From a bacterium (GTDB lineage Bacteria; Armatimonadota; Zipacnadia; Zipacnadales; Zipacnadaceae): DNA of 48,716 nt. The stretch lies in NCBI GenBank assembly GCA_030603495.1, contig JAUVXR010000021.1, positions 1 through 48,716 of the forward strand. The letters run 5' to 3'. Both the position numbers and the translations under genes were made by a program. Shown one piece after another: positions 24,466 through 34,685 of this stretch (within the stretch, counting starts at the first letter, position 1; each line of letters starts with the position of its first letter). Below the pieces are notes generated by a model. That model saw nothing but the letters and a program-made list of their open reading frames with translations. It did not search any database and was not told the DNA's origin.

Positions 24466-24482
24466 TTCTCGGCTCTATTCTT

Positions 24483-24511
24483 GCAGTCGGCAGATACGTG
24501 TGGCCGACTGC
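24483..24511 (+). terminator. hairpin between the propeller and MFS genes
   Basis: GCAGTCGGC (24483-24491) and GCCGACTGC (24503-24511) form a perfect 9-bp stem with an 11-base loop, 17 bases before the MFS start. There is no T-tract after it, so it may be an mRNA-stabilising or attenuating structure rather than a terminator. Confidence 0.45.
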
Positions 24512-24527
24512 TTAGTGGTGTATATGA

Positions 24528-25877
24528 ATGGCTCAACAACCCGCGCAACTATCGGTGCGCAATTTCATTATTGGCATCATCAATGGCACTATTGTCCACG
24601 CCTCTAATGCCTTCCTAGATCCGCAGATCGTTCTGACGGTCTTTGCCCTGGATCTTATGGGCGGCAATGTCATCTGGGTAGGTGTGCTTATTTCGCTGAT
24701 CCAGTCGGGCCGGTTCTGGCCGCAGTCGCTGCTGGCTGGTGTCCTCGAGAGTGAGCCCCGGTATTTGCCCTACTATCGTTTCTCCGCGGTCGTCAGAATT
24801 GTGTTGCTCTTTGCGATATGGGCGCTTATCTTTTTCGTCGGTGCCAGCCGCCCTTTGCTTCTGTTCGCTCTGGTTGCCATTGTCCTGTTCTTGTTTGCTT
24901 CGGCGGGGGGAATTGGGGCCACAACGTTTCTAAGCATCATTGGCGATACCATTCCGCCGACGTGGCGGGGAAAATTCTTCGGATTACGCTTCTTCTTGGG
25001 CGGGCTCGTCGGCCTGGCGGCTGGCCTGTACGTCAAGTACGTACTCAGCGCGGAAAGCGGCTTCGCCTTTCCCCTTGACTATGCCCATCTTGCCCTACTG
25101 GCCGCCGTGGCTGGATTGATTGCCTGGGGGGCTTTCTGCTTCGTCGCGGAGTCGCCCCATCGCCTGCGCAATCACCGGCTGCCCCTGGGCCAGCAGTTGG
25201 CCCGCGGTCCGCGCTTGTTCCGGCGCCAGCCTAACTTCCGGCGTCTGGTGCTCACCCGGGCCTTCTTTGTGATAGCCACCGCCCTGTGCCTGCCTTTCAT
25301 CGTTCCCTTTGCTATACAGGTCGGCGGTATGGCCAAGGCTATGGTGGGTCTGTTCCTGGTAGCGCGAATGCTCAGCTTCTCGGGCGCTAACGTCCTGTGG
25401 AGTTACCTCTCCGACAATCTAGGCAACCGCGTGGTCCTGCTTATATCCGGGCTGCTTTGCGTAATCTTGCCGATAATGGTTCTGCTGGCGCCCCGGGTAC
25501 CACAGACCTCGCTTGTCTCTGGGTATCCGGCGTTTGACCTGCGCACAGGCTATTTCCTGCTGGTCTTTGCTGTTGTCGGCTTGCTCATCGGCAGCCAGAT
25601 GCTCGGCCAGATGGGTTATCTGCTGGAGGTCACCAGTCCCCTGCGCCGACCTACCTACCTTGGCTTTTACTTCGCTGTCCTGTTCCCCTTGGCCTGGGTG
25701 CCGTTTCTGGGCTCGCTGGTCATCGGCAGCCAGGGACGTTATGTCTGGAGCTTTAGCTTGGCCGTGGCTGCCGCTCTGGGTTCGCTTGTTAATGCCTTCA
25801 ACCTCAGCGAGCCGCGCGACGAGCTGGCGCTTGAGGGTGAGGAAAATCCCAGCAGGCGCCCCGACCCCGCTGCGTAA
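24528..25877 (+). CDS. major facilitator superfamily transporter
   Basis: 449 residues with about twelve hydrophobic segments in two halves, split by a basic loop around residues 215-240 (RLRNHRLPLGQQLARGPRLF), as in MFS carriers. Motif-A-like WSYLSDNLGNRVVLL lies in the second half. The N-terminus (NGTIVHASNAFLDPQIVLTV) resembles the uncharacterised MFS group found beside sugar-catabolism genes, but the substrate cannot be told. The C-terminal 25 residues are charged and cytoplasmic. It lies 62 bases after the propeller gene on the same strand. Confidence 0.82.
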   Translation: MAQQPAQLSVRNFIIGIINGTIVHASNAFLDPQIVLTVFALDLMGGNVIWVGVLISLIQSGRFWPQSLLAGVLESEPRYLPYYRFSAVVRIVLLFAIWALIFFVGASRPLLLFALVAIVLFLFASAGGIGATTFLSIIGDTIPPTWRGKFFGLRFFLGGLVGLAAGLYVKYVLSAESGFAFPLDYAHLALLAAVAGLIAWGAFCFVAESPHRLRNHRLPLGQQLARGPRLFRRQPNFRRLVLTRAFFVIATALCLPFIVPFAIQVGGMAKAMVGLFLVARMLSFSGANVLWSYLSDNLGNRVVLLISGLLCVILPIMVLLAPRVPQTSLVSGYPAFDLRTGYFLLVFAVVGLLIGSQMLGQMGYLLEVTSPLRRPTYLGFYFAVLFPLAWVPFLGSLVIGSQGRYVWSFSLAVAAALGSLVNAFNLSEPRDELALEGEENPSRRPDPAA

Positions 25878-26010
25878 CGCAGGTTTGCTAGGCCAGCCGA
25901 CGTTGGTGAACACGCAAGCACTACGGGCGGCCGACACTATGCGCCTCAGCGCTGGCCGGAGCAGTGCCTGGTTCATATCCAGCTGCCATGATATTGCCCG
26001 GTCGGAGAGA

Positions 26011-26958
26011 CTAGGCTGGCGGCGACGGCGAGCTGGGAGTCGGGCCGCTCTGGCCTTCGGCGAAGGCCTCGCCGGCGACGGCAATCCCGGCCAGAATGCC
26101 ACTGGCCTCCAGCGGTAGGAATATCTTGGTCGCCTGGCCATCGGCGACTTTGGCCAGCATCTCCAGGTACTTGACCGCCAGCAGGTCGTGGGTGGGGTCA
26201 CCCTCGTGGATGGCGCTGAAGACGGTCTTTATGGCCAGGCCTTCGCCCTCCGCGACGGTATACTGCCTGAACTTGTCGGCGTCGGCGATCTGGCGGATGG
26301 CTTCGGCTTCGCCCTGCGCCCGCAGGATCCGGGCCTGCCGCTCGCCTTCGGCTTCCAGAATCTGCGATTGGCGGACGCCTTCGGCCTCCAGAATGACCGC
26401 GCGCTTTTCCCGCTCGGCCTTCATCTGCCGGCTCATAGCGTCCACGATATCCCGCGGCGGTTCCACCGCTTGTAGCTCAACGCGCGTTACCCGCACACCC
26501 CAGTGGTCGGTGGCGTCGTCGAGCACCTCGCGCAGCTCGTCGTTAACCTGCTCCCGGGAGATCAGCACCTCATCGAGCGCCGTGTTACCGACGATGTTTC
26601 GGAGATTGGTCTGGGCGAGCTTGATCGCCGCCGTGCGGAAGTCTACCACGTTGTAGAGGCGCCGGAACGGGTCGGTCACCTCGTAGTAGACTACTGCGTC
26701 CACGGTCACGCCGACGTTATCCTTGGTGATAACGGCCTGGGGAATGACGTCCAGCACCGTCTCGCGCATGTCCACGTGCTGCAGGGTCTGGAAGAAGGGG
26801 AGTAGGAAGGTCAACCCCGGCTCGGCCGTTCGCGTGTACTTGCCAAAGGTAGCTATCACGCCTCGTTCGTGCTGCTTGACCACGTACACTGCCTTGCCGA
26901 TGACGACCATCACGACAATGCCGAACACCACCATCAGAAATACTGCTCCCTGTTCCAT
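26011..26958 (-). CDS. SPFH/stomatin-like membrane protein (slipin/paraslipin)
   Basis: 315 residues. An N-terminal membrane helix (FLMVVFGIVVMVVIGKAVYV) is followed by the SPFH/band-7 domain (about 25-190) with QHERGVIATFGKYTRTAEPG. A long Ala/Glu coiled coil (REKRAVILEAEGVRQSQILE) and a short Pro/Ser tail complete it. Slipins form large oligomeric rings in membrane microdomains and pair with NfeD proteins. The ATG has AGGAG nine bases upstream. The NfeD gene lies 55 bases upstream on the same strand, so the known nfeD-slipin unit is present. Confidence 0.92.
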   Translation of the reverse strand: MEQGAVFLMVVFGIVVMVVIGKAVYVVKQHERGVIATFGKYTRTAEPGLTFLLPFFQTLQHVDMRETVLDVIPQAVITKDNVGVTVDAVVYYEVTDPFRRLYNVVDFRTAAIKLAQTNLRNIVGNTALDEVLISREQVNDELREVLDDATDHWGVRVTRVELQAVEPPRDIVDAMSRQMKAEREKRAVILEAEGVRQSQILEAEGERQARILRAQGEAEAIRQIADADKFRQYTVAEGEGLAIKTVFSAIHEGDPTHDLLAVKYLEMLAKVADGQATKIFLPLEASGILAGIAVAGEAFAEGQSGPTPSSPSPPA

Positions 26959-27013
26959 AGCACTTTGCTCCTTTCAAGTATGCGGCTAATTGGGCCGCAG
27001 TTGCAGATGCAGT

Positions 27014-27472
27014 CTATTCGGTGCTGTCCTCTGTGTGCTCGGACTCTTCCTGGAGGGGTTGGACCAGCAGCGTTGCGCCCTGGACAGCAGTCACCTCCGC
27101 CCAGGAGTCAGCGGGAATAGTCTCGTCGGAGCGCGCCCGCCACTCGGCCGAGCCGATGCGCACGCGCCCGGTATTTCTCAGCGGGTCCACCGTCTCGATG
27201 ACCATGGCGCGGCCGCCGATTAAGGCGTCCACGTTCGAAGGAGTAGTCACGCTGGCGTGGACCGAGCGGGCCAGCGGACGGGTGGCAATCAGTAGAAGCA
27301 GGCTGGAAAGGCCGAAGACCAACCACTGGACCCAGGCTATGGGCACAAAGATCGCCACTATCCCCGCCGCAAAGGCCCCAATCGCGATCCACAGCAGAAA
27401 GAGACTCATCATGCTCAGTTCGATGATCAGCAGGACAAGTCCGACTATCATCCAGAGCATCCAAGGCTGCAT
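27014..27472 (-). CDS. NfeD-like membrane protein (short form)
   Basis: 152 residues with three or so membrane helices in the first 75 (MLWMIVGLVLLIIELSM, LLWIAIGAFAAGIVAIF, WLVFGLSSLLLLIA). A C-terminal OB-fold NfeD domain follows: DALIGGRAMVIETVDPLRN, GRVRIGSAEWRARS, IPADSWAEVTAVQGATLLV. It lacks the ClpP-like protease domain of long NfeD proteins. The OB domain is thought to work with the adjacent SPFH protein in membrane quality control. Partner gene downstream at 26011. Confidence 0.9.
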   Translation of the reverse strand: MQPWMLWMIVGLVLLIIELSMMSLFLLWIAIGAFAAGIVAIFVPIAWVQWLVFGLSSLLLLIATRPLARSVHASVTTPSNVDALIGGRAMVIETVDPLRNTGRVRIGSAEWRARSDETIPADSWAEVTAVQGATLLVQPLQEESEHTEDSTE

Positions 27473-27565
27473 ATCTCAGGCACCTACCTCTCCAGACTAC
27501 GTGAGGGCGTTGCTATCTAGCTCTGATTTCGACACAAGTTTAGAAAATCCTTCCCCCATCCCTGG

Positions 27566-27985
27566 TCAATGCAGGTCGGCGCCCGAAGTGGTGCAGACCA
27601 GCTTCCCGTGCTTTACCCCGCGGCTAGCGATCAGTTGGCCGGCCAGCTCCCGGACCACTTCGCTCGGGCCCCGGACGACGATGACCTCCAGGCAGTTGTC
27701 GTGATCCAGGTGGACGTGGGTAGCGGCGCAGATATGCTCGGTATGCTCGTGCTGCAAGTGGGTGAGGCGGTGCTCGATGTCCGAACTGTGGTGTTCATAG
27801 ACCAGCGTGATGGTCCCGATGACGGGGGACTGGGGGACCTGCCACTGGGTTTCCACCAGGTGGTCACGGACCAAGTCACGGATGGCCTCGGAGCGATTCT
27901 GATAGCCGCTCTGGGTGATCAACTCATCGAAGGCTGCCAGTAGAGAGGCATCCATTGCAACGCCGAAGCGCTTCAGCTCGCTCAA
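27566..27985 (-). CDS. nikR: nickel-responsive transcriptional regulator NikR
   Basis: 139 residues from the TTG at 27985, which has AAGGGGG eight bases upstream; the frame itself opens at 28048. An N-terminal ribbon-helix-helix DNA-binding domain (KRFGVAMDASLLAAFDELI, NRSEAIRDLVRDHL) is followed by an ACT-like nickel domain. All four high-affinity nickel ligands of the E. coli protein have counterparts: H79, H90, H92 and C98 (THVHLDHDNCLEV). NikR represses nickel uptake genes when nickel is plentiful. No nickel transporter, urease or hydrogenase gene is in the window, so its targets lie elsewhere. The SPFH/NfeD pair lies downstream. Confidence 0.92.
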   Translation of the reverse strand: MSELKRFGVAMDASLLAAFDELITQSGYQNRSEAIRDLVRDHLVETQWQVPQSPVIGTITLVYEHHSSDIEHRLTHLQHEHTEHICAATHVHLDHDNCLEVIVVRGPSEVVRELAGQLIASRGVKHGKLVCTTSGADLH

Positions 27986-28054
27986 TCCGGTAACCCCCTT
28001 GGGCTGGCGTATGTCATCTAGCATATCACGTTTGGCGGCCTTTAGCAAGCGACC

Positions 28055-28083
28055 TTTGCTTTCGGCAGGGGTTGTGATATAAT
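28055..28083 (+). promoter_or_regulatory. promoter of the parvulin lipoprotein gene
   Basis: TTTGCT (28055-28060), a 17-base spacer and TATAAT (28078-28083) lie about 57 bases before the GTG start at 28140 and 70 bases upstream of, and divergent from, the nikR start. Confidence 0.7.
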
Positions 28084-28139
28084 GTCCGGCGATTACTACT
28101 TGGGATGGTGGCGTTCAACGAAAGGAGCTAAACTATACC

Positions 28140-29156
28140 GTGTTCGTACGAACTAATCTGCTGGCATTGCTGTTTTTTCTTTTTGTATGCGCATTAGGTG
28201 TTGTGGTGGGCTGTGGCGAGAGGCCGGTGGCCGTGGTCAACACCCACCGCGTCACCGAGACAGAATTCATATCCCGGCTCAAGGAGCTGTCCGGTAAGCA
28301 GGTCCTGGCGGACATAATTGATCGCCAGATCATTGAGGACGCTTTTGTCAAGGCCGGTTTGCAGATATCCGAGGAGGAGGTCGGTGTCGAGCTTCAGAAG
28401 ATGCAGGATCGATTCCCCACGCCCGAGGCTTTCGACCAGGAGTTGGCGCGGGCCGGCTCCACTCGCGAGGATCTACAGAAGAATCTCGAATTCAGTATGA
28501 AGGTCGAGAAGTTGAGGACCAAGGACGTTGAGGTTACCGAGGAGAAGCTCCAGCAATTCTATCAGGAGTATAGAGCCAGGTATGACAAGCCGCTGCGTGT
28601 CAATATACGGGAGATAGTGACCATGAGCCGGAAGCACGCGGAGGATGCCTTGGCCGCGCTACGCGAGCCGGGGGCTAGCTTTGCGGCTGTGATTGAGCAG
28701 CAGTCGGTTGCGCCGAGCCGTCAGTACGGCGGCCAGCGTCCACTGACGCCGATTGACGACCTCTGGCCCATGGAACTACGCAACGCATCGAAGACGGCGG
28801 CAGTGGGTGACATTGTCGGGCCTATTGAGACTGACCAGGGGTGGTACATCGTCGAGATCGAGGAGCGCAAGCCCGCCGAAAAGGCGACTTTCGAGACGGC
28901 CAGAGAACAGGTCGTCCAGGAGTATAAGGGAGCTAGAGCGCCATCCCCAGAGGCCCTAGTAATGCAACTGCGCCAGGAGGCTCTGGTCAAGATCGTTGTC
29001 CCCGACTTCCAGGAGCTGAGCCAGCTCTATGCCGGGCCCCAGCAATTGCCAGAGTTCGGTGAAGGAAGCGAGCAGCGAGAAGGAACGCCGGCTGAGGAGA
29101 CAATACCCACGGAGGAGTCCGAAACACCGCAACCCGCCGAAAGTGAAGGCGACTAG
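28140..29156 (+). CDS. peptidyl-prolyl isomerase lipoprotein (SurA/PrsA/PpiC type)
   Basis: 338 residues. A lipoprotein signal ends in LGVVVGC (lipidated C25). A SurA/PrsA-type N-terminal chaperone region follows (LADIIDRQIIEDAFVKAGLQ; about 40-150), then one parvulin domain (about 165-265) with VNIREIVTMSRKHAEDAL and VGDIVGPIETDQGWYIVEI. The C-terminal tail is acidic and Pro/Glu-rich (PTEESETPQPAESEGD). It should help fold exported proteins at the membrane surface. The GTG start has AAAGGAG about 12 bases upstream. A hairpin separates it from mazG. Confidence 0.87.
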   Translation: MFVRTNLLALLFFLFVCALGVVVGCGERPVAVVNTHRVTETEFISRLKELSGKQVLADIIDRQIIEDAFVKAGLQISEEEVGVELQKMQDRFPTPEAFDQELARAGSTREDLQKNLEFSMKVEKLRTKDVEVTEEKLQQFYQEYRARYDKPLRVNIREIVTMSRKHAEDALAALREPGASFAAVIEQQSVAPSRQYGGQRPLTPIDDLWPMELRNASKTAAVGDIVGPIETDQGWYIVEIEERKPAEKATFETAREQVVQEYKGARAPSPEALVMQLRQEALVKIVVPDFQELSQLYAGPQQLPEFGEGSEQREGTPAEETIPTEESETPQPAESEGD

Positions 29157-29188
29157 AGCCGCCACCCCACCAGCGCTTAGGTAACTCC

Positions 29189-29219
29189 ACCGGCAACCGG
29201 GCCCTGCGCGGTTGCCGGT
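29189..29219 (+). terminator. hairpin after the parvulin gene
   Basis: ACCGGCAACCG (29189-29199) and CGGTTGCCGGT (29209-29219) form a perfect 11-bp stem with a 9-base loop, 20 bases before mazG. There is no T-tract, so it may only partly terminate. Confidence 0.5.
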
Positions 29220-29238
29220 TGGTACTAACAGGCCAAGT

Positions 29239-30027
29239 ATGATGAAGGAGTTTGACCATCTCGTCGAGATTGTGGCTAAGTTGCGCAGTCCTCAGGGCTG
29301 TCCCTGGGACCGCGAACAGGATCACGACAGCTTGAAGCAGTATTTCGTAGAAGAGGTCTACGAGGCTCTCGAGGCCATTGACGCCCAGGAAGACAGTAAG
29401 CTGTGTGCCGAATTGGGCGATGTACTCCTCCAGATACTGCTGCACGCCCAGATCGCTGCCGAACAGGGTACTTTCGATATTCAGGACGTCTTGCAGCGCA
29501 TCAGCGACAAGCTGGTCTATCGCCATCCGCACGTCTTTGGCGACATCGCGGTCGCCGACAGCGACGAAGTGCTGCGCAACTGGGAGCAGCTCAAGCGGCA
29601 CGAAGCCGAGGCTGCGCCGCGGGAGTCCGTGGTTGACGGCATCCCCGAATCGTTGCCGGCATTGCAGCGTTCTCAGAAACTGCAAGAGAATGCAGCCAGA
29701 GTGGGCTTCGACTGGGAGGACATATCCGGCCCCTGGGCCAAGCTCCACGAGGAGGTCCAGGAGCTGGAGCAGGCTGCGAAGAGTGGCGACCGGAGGGCAA
29801 TAACTCACGAGCTGGGCGACCTGCTGATCGCGGTGGTTAACCTGGCCCGCTTCTTGGACGTGGCCGCCGAAGATGCGCTGCGCCAGGGTAATGCCCGCTT
29901 CGAGCGGCGCTTCCGCGAGGTAGAGCAAAAGGCGGCCGCCCGCGGGGAGAAGCTGTCCGATATGACCTTGGGGAAACTAGATGAATTGTGGGAAGAGGTC
30001 AAGGCTACCGAGAGCAATGCGACTTGA
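29239..30027 (+). CDS. mazG: nucleoside triphosphate pyrophosphohydrolase MazG
   Basis: MazG hydrolyses NTPs/dNTPs to NMP and PPi and cleans non-canonical or excess nucleotides. The 262-residue product has two tandem MazG domains, as in E. coli: LRSPQGCPWDREQDHDSLKQ and the metal-binding E-E-V-Y-E ... E-L-G-D set (VEEVYEALEA, CAELGDVLLQ) in the first, and LHEEVQELEQA ... HELGDLLIAVVNLAR in the second. I chose the ATG at 29239 from the family start MMKEFDHLVEIVAKLR. The stop overlaps the start of rqcP by 11 bases, so translation is coupled. Confidence 0.93.
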   Translation: MMKEFDHLVEIVAKLRSPQGCPWDREQDHDSLKQYFVEEVYEALEAIDAQEDSKLCAELGDVLLQILLHAQIAAEQGTFDIQDVLQRISDKLVYRHPHVFGDIAVADSDEVLRNWEQLKRHEAEAAPRESVVDGIPESLPALQRSQKLQENAARVGFDWEDISGPWAKLHEEVQELEQAAKSGDRRAITHELGDLLIAVVNLARFLDVAAEDALRQGNARFERRFREVEQKAAARGEKLSDMTLGKLDELWEEVKATESNAT

Positions 30028-30274
30028 CCTGTTCCTGGCTAATTCCGGACGCATTCCCCGTCGCACACAAGCCAAGCAAGCCTGCGAGCAGGGACTGGTT
30101 GAGGTCGGTGGCAAGCCGGCCAAACCGGCAACTTCGGTGCAGGTCGGCCAGGAGATTACCCTCCGCACCGGAATGAGTGTGCGCACGTACCGCATCTTGC
30201 AGCTTCCGCAGCGCCCAGTGGCCCGCAAGCTACGTGATGAATACACCGAGCTGCTTAGCTCGGAGCACGTCTGA
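30017..30274 (+). CDS. rqcP: S4-domain RNA-binding protein RqcP (YabO/Hsp15-like)
   Basis: 85 residues made of one S4 domain: MRLDLFLANSGRIPRRTQAK, ACEQGLVEVGGKPAKPAT, QVGQEITLR. RqcP binds the 50S subunit and helps RqcH add C-terminal alanine tails to peptides stuck on stalled ribosomes. The Hsp15 branch is also possible, but the mazG-yabO order known from Bacillus supports RqcP. The ATG at 30017 lies inside the end of mazG. Confidence 0.85.
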   Translation: MRLDLFLANSGRIPRRTQAKQACEQGLVEVGGKPAKPATSVQVGQEITLRTGMSVRTYRILQLPQRPVARKLRDEYTELLSSEHV

Positions 30275-30328
30275 CGCAAGATAAGTTGTTGAAGGCCAGT
30301 GAGTGCCAAAAACACGAGGAGGTCGAAG

Positions 30329-33028
30329 ATGTCGGGTTTCAAACGCTGTTACCTGTACAACGAAGATATGGACGCGCTGAGCACTACGCTGGAAACCGAG
30401 GGCCGAGGCCTGAAGGATCTGCTGGGCGGCAAGGGTTCCAACCTCTGTTTGATGACCAACGCAGGCATCCCCGTGCCGCCTGGTTTCACCATCACCACCG
30501 ACACCTGTATCGAATTCGTCAATACCGGCAAGCTGCCCGAGGGTCTTGAGGAAGAAGTCATGCAAACCATTCGGGCACTCGAGGAGTGGGTCGGCAAAGG
30601 GCTCGGGAACCCGGCCAACTCCTTGCTGGTCTCAGTTCGGTCCGGCTCGAAATTCAGCATGCCCGGCATGATGGACACCGTGCTCAATTTGGGTCTCAAC
30701 GACGAAGTGGCCGCGGCCATGGTCGAGCTTATGGGCGACGAGCGCTTCGTCTGGGACGCCTACCGGCGCTTCATTATGATGTTCGGCGACGTCGTCCGCG
30801 GGGTGGACCGTGAGCACTTCGAGGAGTGCTTGACCAATGTGAAGCAAGAAGAGGGCGTCACCAACGATGTGGACGTTTCTGCCGAAGGGCTCAGGAAGGT
30901 CGTGGCGATGGAGAAGGAGGTCTACAAGCAGCATCTCGGCGAGGACTTCCCCACCGATCCGGGCCAGCAGCTTTTCGCCTCCATCGAGGCCGTGTTCAGC
31001 TCTTGGGATAATGACCGGGCTATCGCCTATCGCGAGCTTAACGGTATTTCCCACGATATAGGCACTGCGGTTAACGTCCAGACGATGGTATTCGGGAACC
31101 TCGGTGCCGACAGCGGCACCGGCGTGGCCTTCACCCGCGATCCGGCGACCGGCGAGAAGCAGATCTATGGCGACTACTTGTTCAATGCTCAGGGCGAGGA
31201 TGTTGTTGCCGGCACCCGCACACCTGTGCCGATTGCCGAGTTGGAAGAGCAGATGCCCGAGATCTATGAGGAGTTCGCTGCCATCTGCGAGAAGCTCGAG
31301 AAGTTCTACCATGATATGGAGGACGTCGAGTTCACGGTTGAGCAGGGCAAGCTGTGGATGCTCCAGACCCGGGACGGCAAGCGTACGGCCCGCGCCGCGA
31401 TTAAGATCGCAGTGGACATGGTCGAAGAGGGCCTCATCACCCAGCAGGAAGCGGTGATGCTAGTCGAGCCCGACCAGCTCGACCAGGTCCTGCACCGCCA
31501 GTTTGACTCGGGAGCTAAGCCCGCAGCCGTAGCCACCGGCGTGGCCGCCTCCCCGGGCGCTGCCGCCGGGCAGGTCGTCTTCAGCTCCGAGGAGGCCGTC
31601 CAGTGGGCTGGACAGGGCCAGCGTGTGGTCCTGGTCCGCCATGAGACTTCGCCTGACGATATCCGCGGCATGGCTGCGGCTCAGGGTATCCTCACGGTCC
31701 TGGGCGGCAAGACTTCCCACGCGGCCGTCGTGGGCCGGCAGATGGGCAAGCCCTGTGTGGTCGGCTGTGGCGCTATCGAGTTGAACTACGACCAGAAGCA
31801 GTTCGATGTGAACGGCAATCTCGTCAAAGAGGGCGATTATGTCTCTATTGATGGGACGACTGGCGAGGTTATGCTCGGCGATGTCGCGACCACCGACTCC
31901 GACATCATCCAGGTGCTCCGTGGCACGATGGCACCCGAAGAGTCTGAGGATTACCAGTACTTTACTAAGTTCATGCCCTGGGCCGACGAGGTCCGCGTGA
32001 TGGGTGTGCGTACTAACGCTGATACCCCCGAGGATTCGACATTGGCCCGCAACCTGGGCGCCGCCGGCATCGGCCTGACCCGCACCGAGCATATGTTCTT
32101 TGGCGAAGACCGCCTGCTCAACTTCCAGAAGATGATCCTGTCGGACTCTGAAGAGGATATGACTGAGGTGGCCAACGCCCTATTGCCCTACCAGCGGGAG
32201 GATTTCTACGGCATCCTCAAGGCGATGGACGGGCTACCTGTAATCATCCGGCTGCTCGACCCGCCGCTGCACGAATTCCTGCCCAAGGACCAAGCGGGTA
32301 TCGAAGCCGCCGCCGAGATCAGCGGCAAGACTCCCGAGCAGATCCGCGATATCGCTGTCAACCTCCACGAACTCAACCCGATGCTCGGCCATCGTGGCTG
32401 CCGCCTGGGTATTACCTTCCCCATGATCTACAAGATGCAGGTGCGCGCTATCTTCGAGGCCGCCTGCCAGCTCAAGAAGGAAGGCTACGCCCCGGTTCCT
32501 GAGGTGATGATTCCGCTGGTCGGCATCCTCGGCGAGCTGGAGATCACCAAAGCATACTCCGAGGAAGTCGCCCAGCAGGTCATGGATGAGCAGGGCGTCG
32601 AGGTGGAGTGCATAATCGGGACAATGATCGAGATACCGCGGGCCTGCCTCGTGGCTGACGACATCGCCCGGATCGCTGAGTTCTTCAGCTTCGGCACCAA
32701 CGACCTCACCCAGATGGCCTTCGGCTTCAGCCGCGACGACGTGGAGGGCAAGTTCATTCCTGCCTATATCGCCCAGCGCATCATTGAGGTCAGCCCATTT
32801 GAGTCAATTGACCGCGATGGCGTCGGTGAGCTGATGCGGATGGCGGTCGAAAAGGGCCGGGAGGCCAATCCCGATTTGGAATTGGGCATCTGCGGCGAGC
32901 ATGGCGGCGAACCGCGTTCGGTGGCCTTCTGCCACGAGATAGGCTTGGACTATGTAAGTTGCGCGCCGCTGCGCGTGCCGATTGCCCGCCTCGCCGCCGC
33001 CCAGGCGCAACTGCAGAATCCGCGATGA
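30329..33028 (+). CDS. ppdK: pyruvate, phosphate dikinase
   Basis: PPDK interconverts pyruvate + ATP + Pi and PEP + AMP + PPi. The 899-residue product has an ATP-grasp N-domain (LLGGKGSNLCLMTNAGIPVP), the swivelling phosphohistidine domain with GGKTSHAAVVGRQMGKPCVV near residue 470, and the PEP-binding TIM barrel (GLTRTEHMFF, EVMIPLVG, SFGTNDLTQM, GICGEHGGEP), ending YVSCAPLRVPIARLAAAQA. The ATG at 30329 has GAGGAGG six bases upstream. It is followed by enolase across a repeat-filled gap, and the two enzymes share PEP. A PPi-linked, reversible glycolysis is likely. Confidence 0.97.
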   Translation: MSGFKRCYLYNEDMDALSTTLETEGRGLKDLLGGKGSNLCLMTNAGIPVPPGFTITTDTCIEFVNTGKLPEGLEEEVMQTIRALEEWVGKGLGNPANSLLVSVRSGSKFSMPGMMDTVLNLGLNDEVAAAMVELMGDERFVWDAYRRFIMMFGDVVRGVDREHFEECLTNVKQEEGVTNDVDVSAEGLRKVVAMEKEVYKQHLGEDFPTDPGQQLFASIEAVFSSWDNDRAIAYRELNGISHDIGTAVNVQTMVFGNLGADSGTGVAFTRDPATGEKQIYGDYLFNAQGEDVVAGTRTPVPIAELEEQMPEIYEEFAAICEKLEKFYHDMEDVEFTVEQGKLWMLQTRDGKRTARAAIKIAVDMVEEGLITQQEAVMLVEPDQLDQVLHRQFDSGAKPAAVATGVAASPGAAAGQVVFSSEEAVQWAGQGQRVVLVRHETSPDDIRGMAAAQGILTVLGGKTSHAAVVGRQMGKPCVVGCGAIELNYDQKQFDVNGNLVKEGDYVSIDGTTGEVMLGDVATTDSDIIQVLRGTMAPEESEDYQYFTKFMPWADEVRVMGVRTNADTPEDSTLARNLGAAGIGLTRTEHMFFGEDRLLNFQKMILSDSEEDMTEVANALLPYQREDFYGILKAMDGLPVIIRLLDPPLHEFLPKDQAGIEAAAEISGKTPEQIRDIAVNLHELNPMLGHRGCRLGITFPMIYKMQVRAIFEAACQLKKEGYAPVPEVMIPLVGILGELEITKAYSEEVAQQVMDEQGVEVECIIGTMIEIPRACLVADDIARIAEFFSFGTNDLTQMAFGFSRDDVEGKFIPAYIAQRIIEVSPFESIDRDGVGELMRMAVEKGREANPDLELGICGEHGGEPRSVAFCHEIGLDYVSCAPLRVPIARLAAAQAQLQNPR

Positions 33029-33046
33029 GATGCCGGGGCTGGTGTA

Positions 33047-34437
<1,391 letters not shown>

Positions 34438-34471
34438 GCCCCGGGAGCATAACAGGCCTCGAAGTCTGACT

Positions 34472-34507
34472 GAGCCCCAGGCGGTCGTTGCCCTGGGGCT
34501 CTCTTTC
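34472..34507 (+). terminator. rho-independent terminator of eno
   Basis: GAGCCCCAGG (34472-34481) and CCTGGGGCTC (34492-34501) form a perfect 10-bp GC-rich stem followed by TCTTTC, 34 bases after the stop. Confidence 0.85.
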
Positions 34508-34511
34508 GGTA

Positions 34512-34532
34512 CGACAGGCGTCTCGCCTGTCG
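34512..34532 (+). repeat. dispersed intergenic palindromic repeat, copy 4
   Basis: CGACAGGCG, TCT, CGCCTGTCG is a perfect 9-3-9 palindrome just after the eno terminator. It shares its core with copies at 16177 and 33052. Confidence 0.75.
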
Positions 34533-34594
34533 AATCTATGGACACGCGAGGGGCCGGAGGGTGAGGCTGCTTTCTTGGATCCTGGCCGTACCGG

Positions 34595-34623
34595 TTGACA
34601 TGTCCCGCCAAAATCGTTAGCAT
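34595..34623 (+). promoter_or_regulatory. promoter of the FtsB-like gene
   Basis: TTGACA (34595-34600), a 17-base spacer and TAGCAT (34618-34623) lie 62 bases before the TTG start. Confidence 0.6.
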
Positions 34624-34685
34624 ATCATACGGACGGTCGCTGTCGCAGCATTCGCAGCTCAAATCGCAGCAACGGAGAAACCGCT

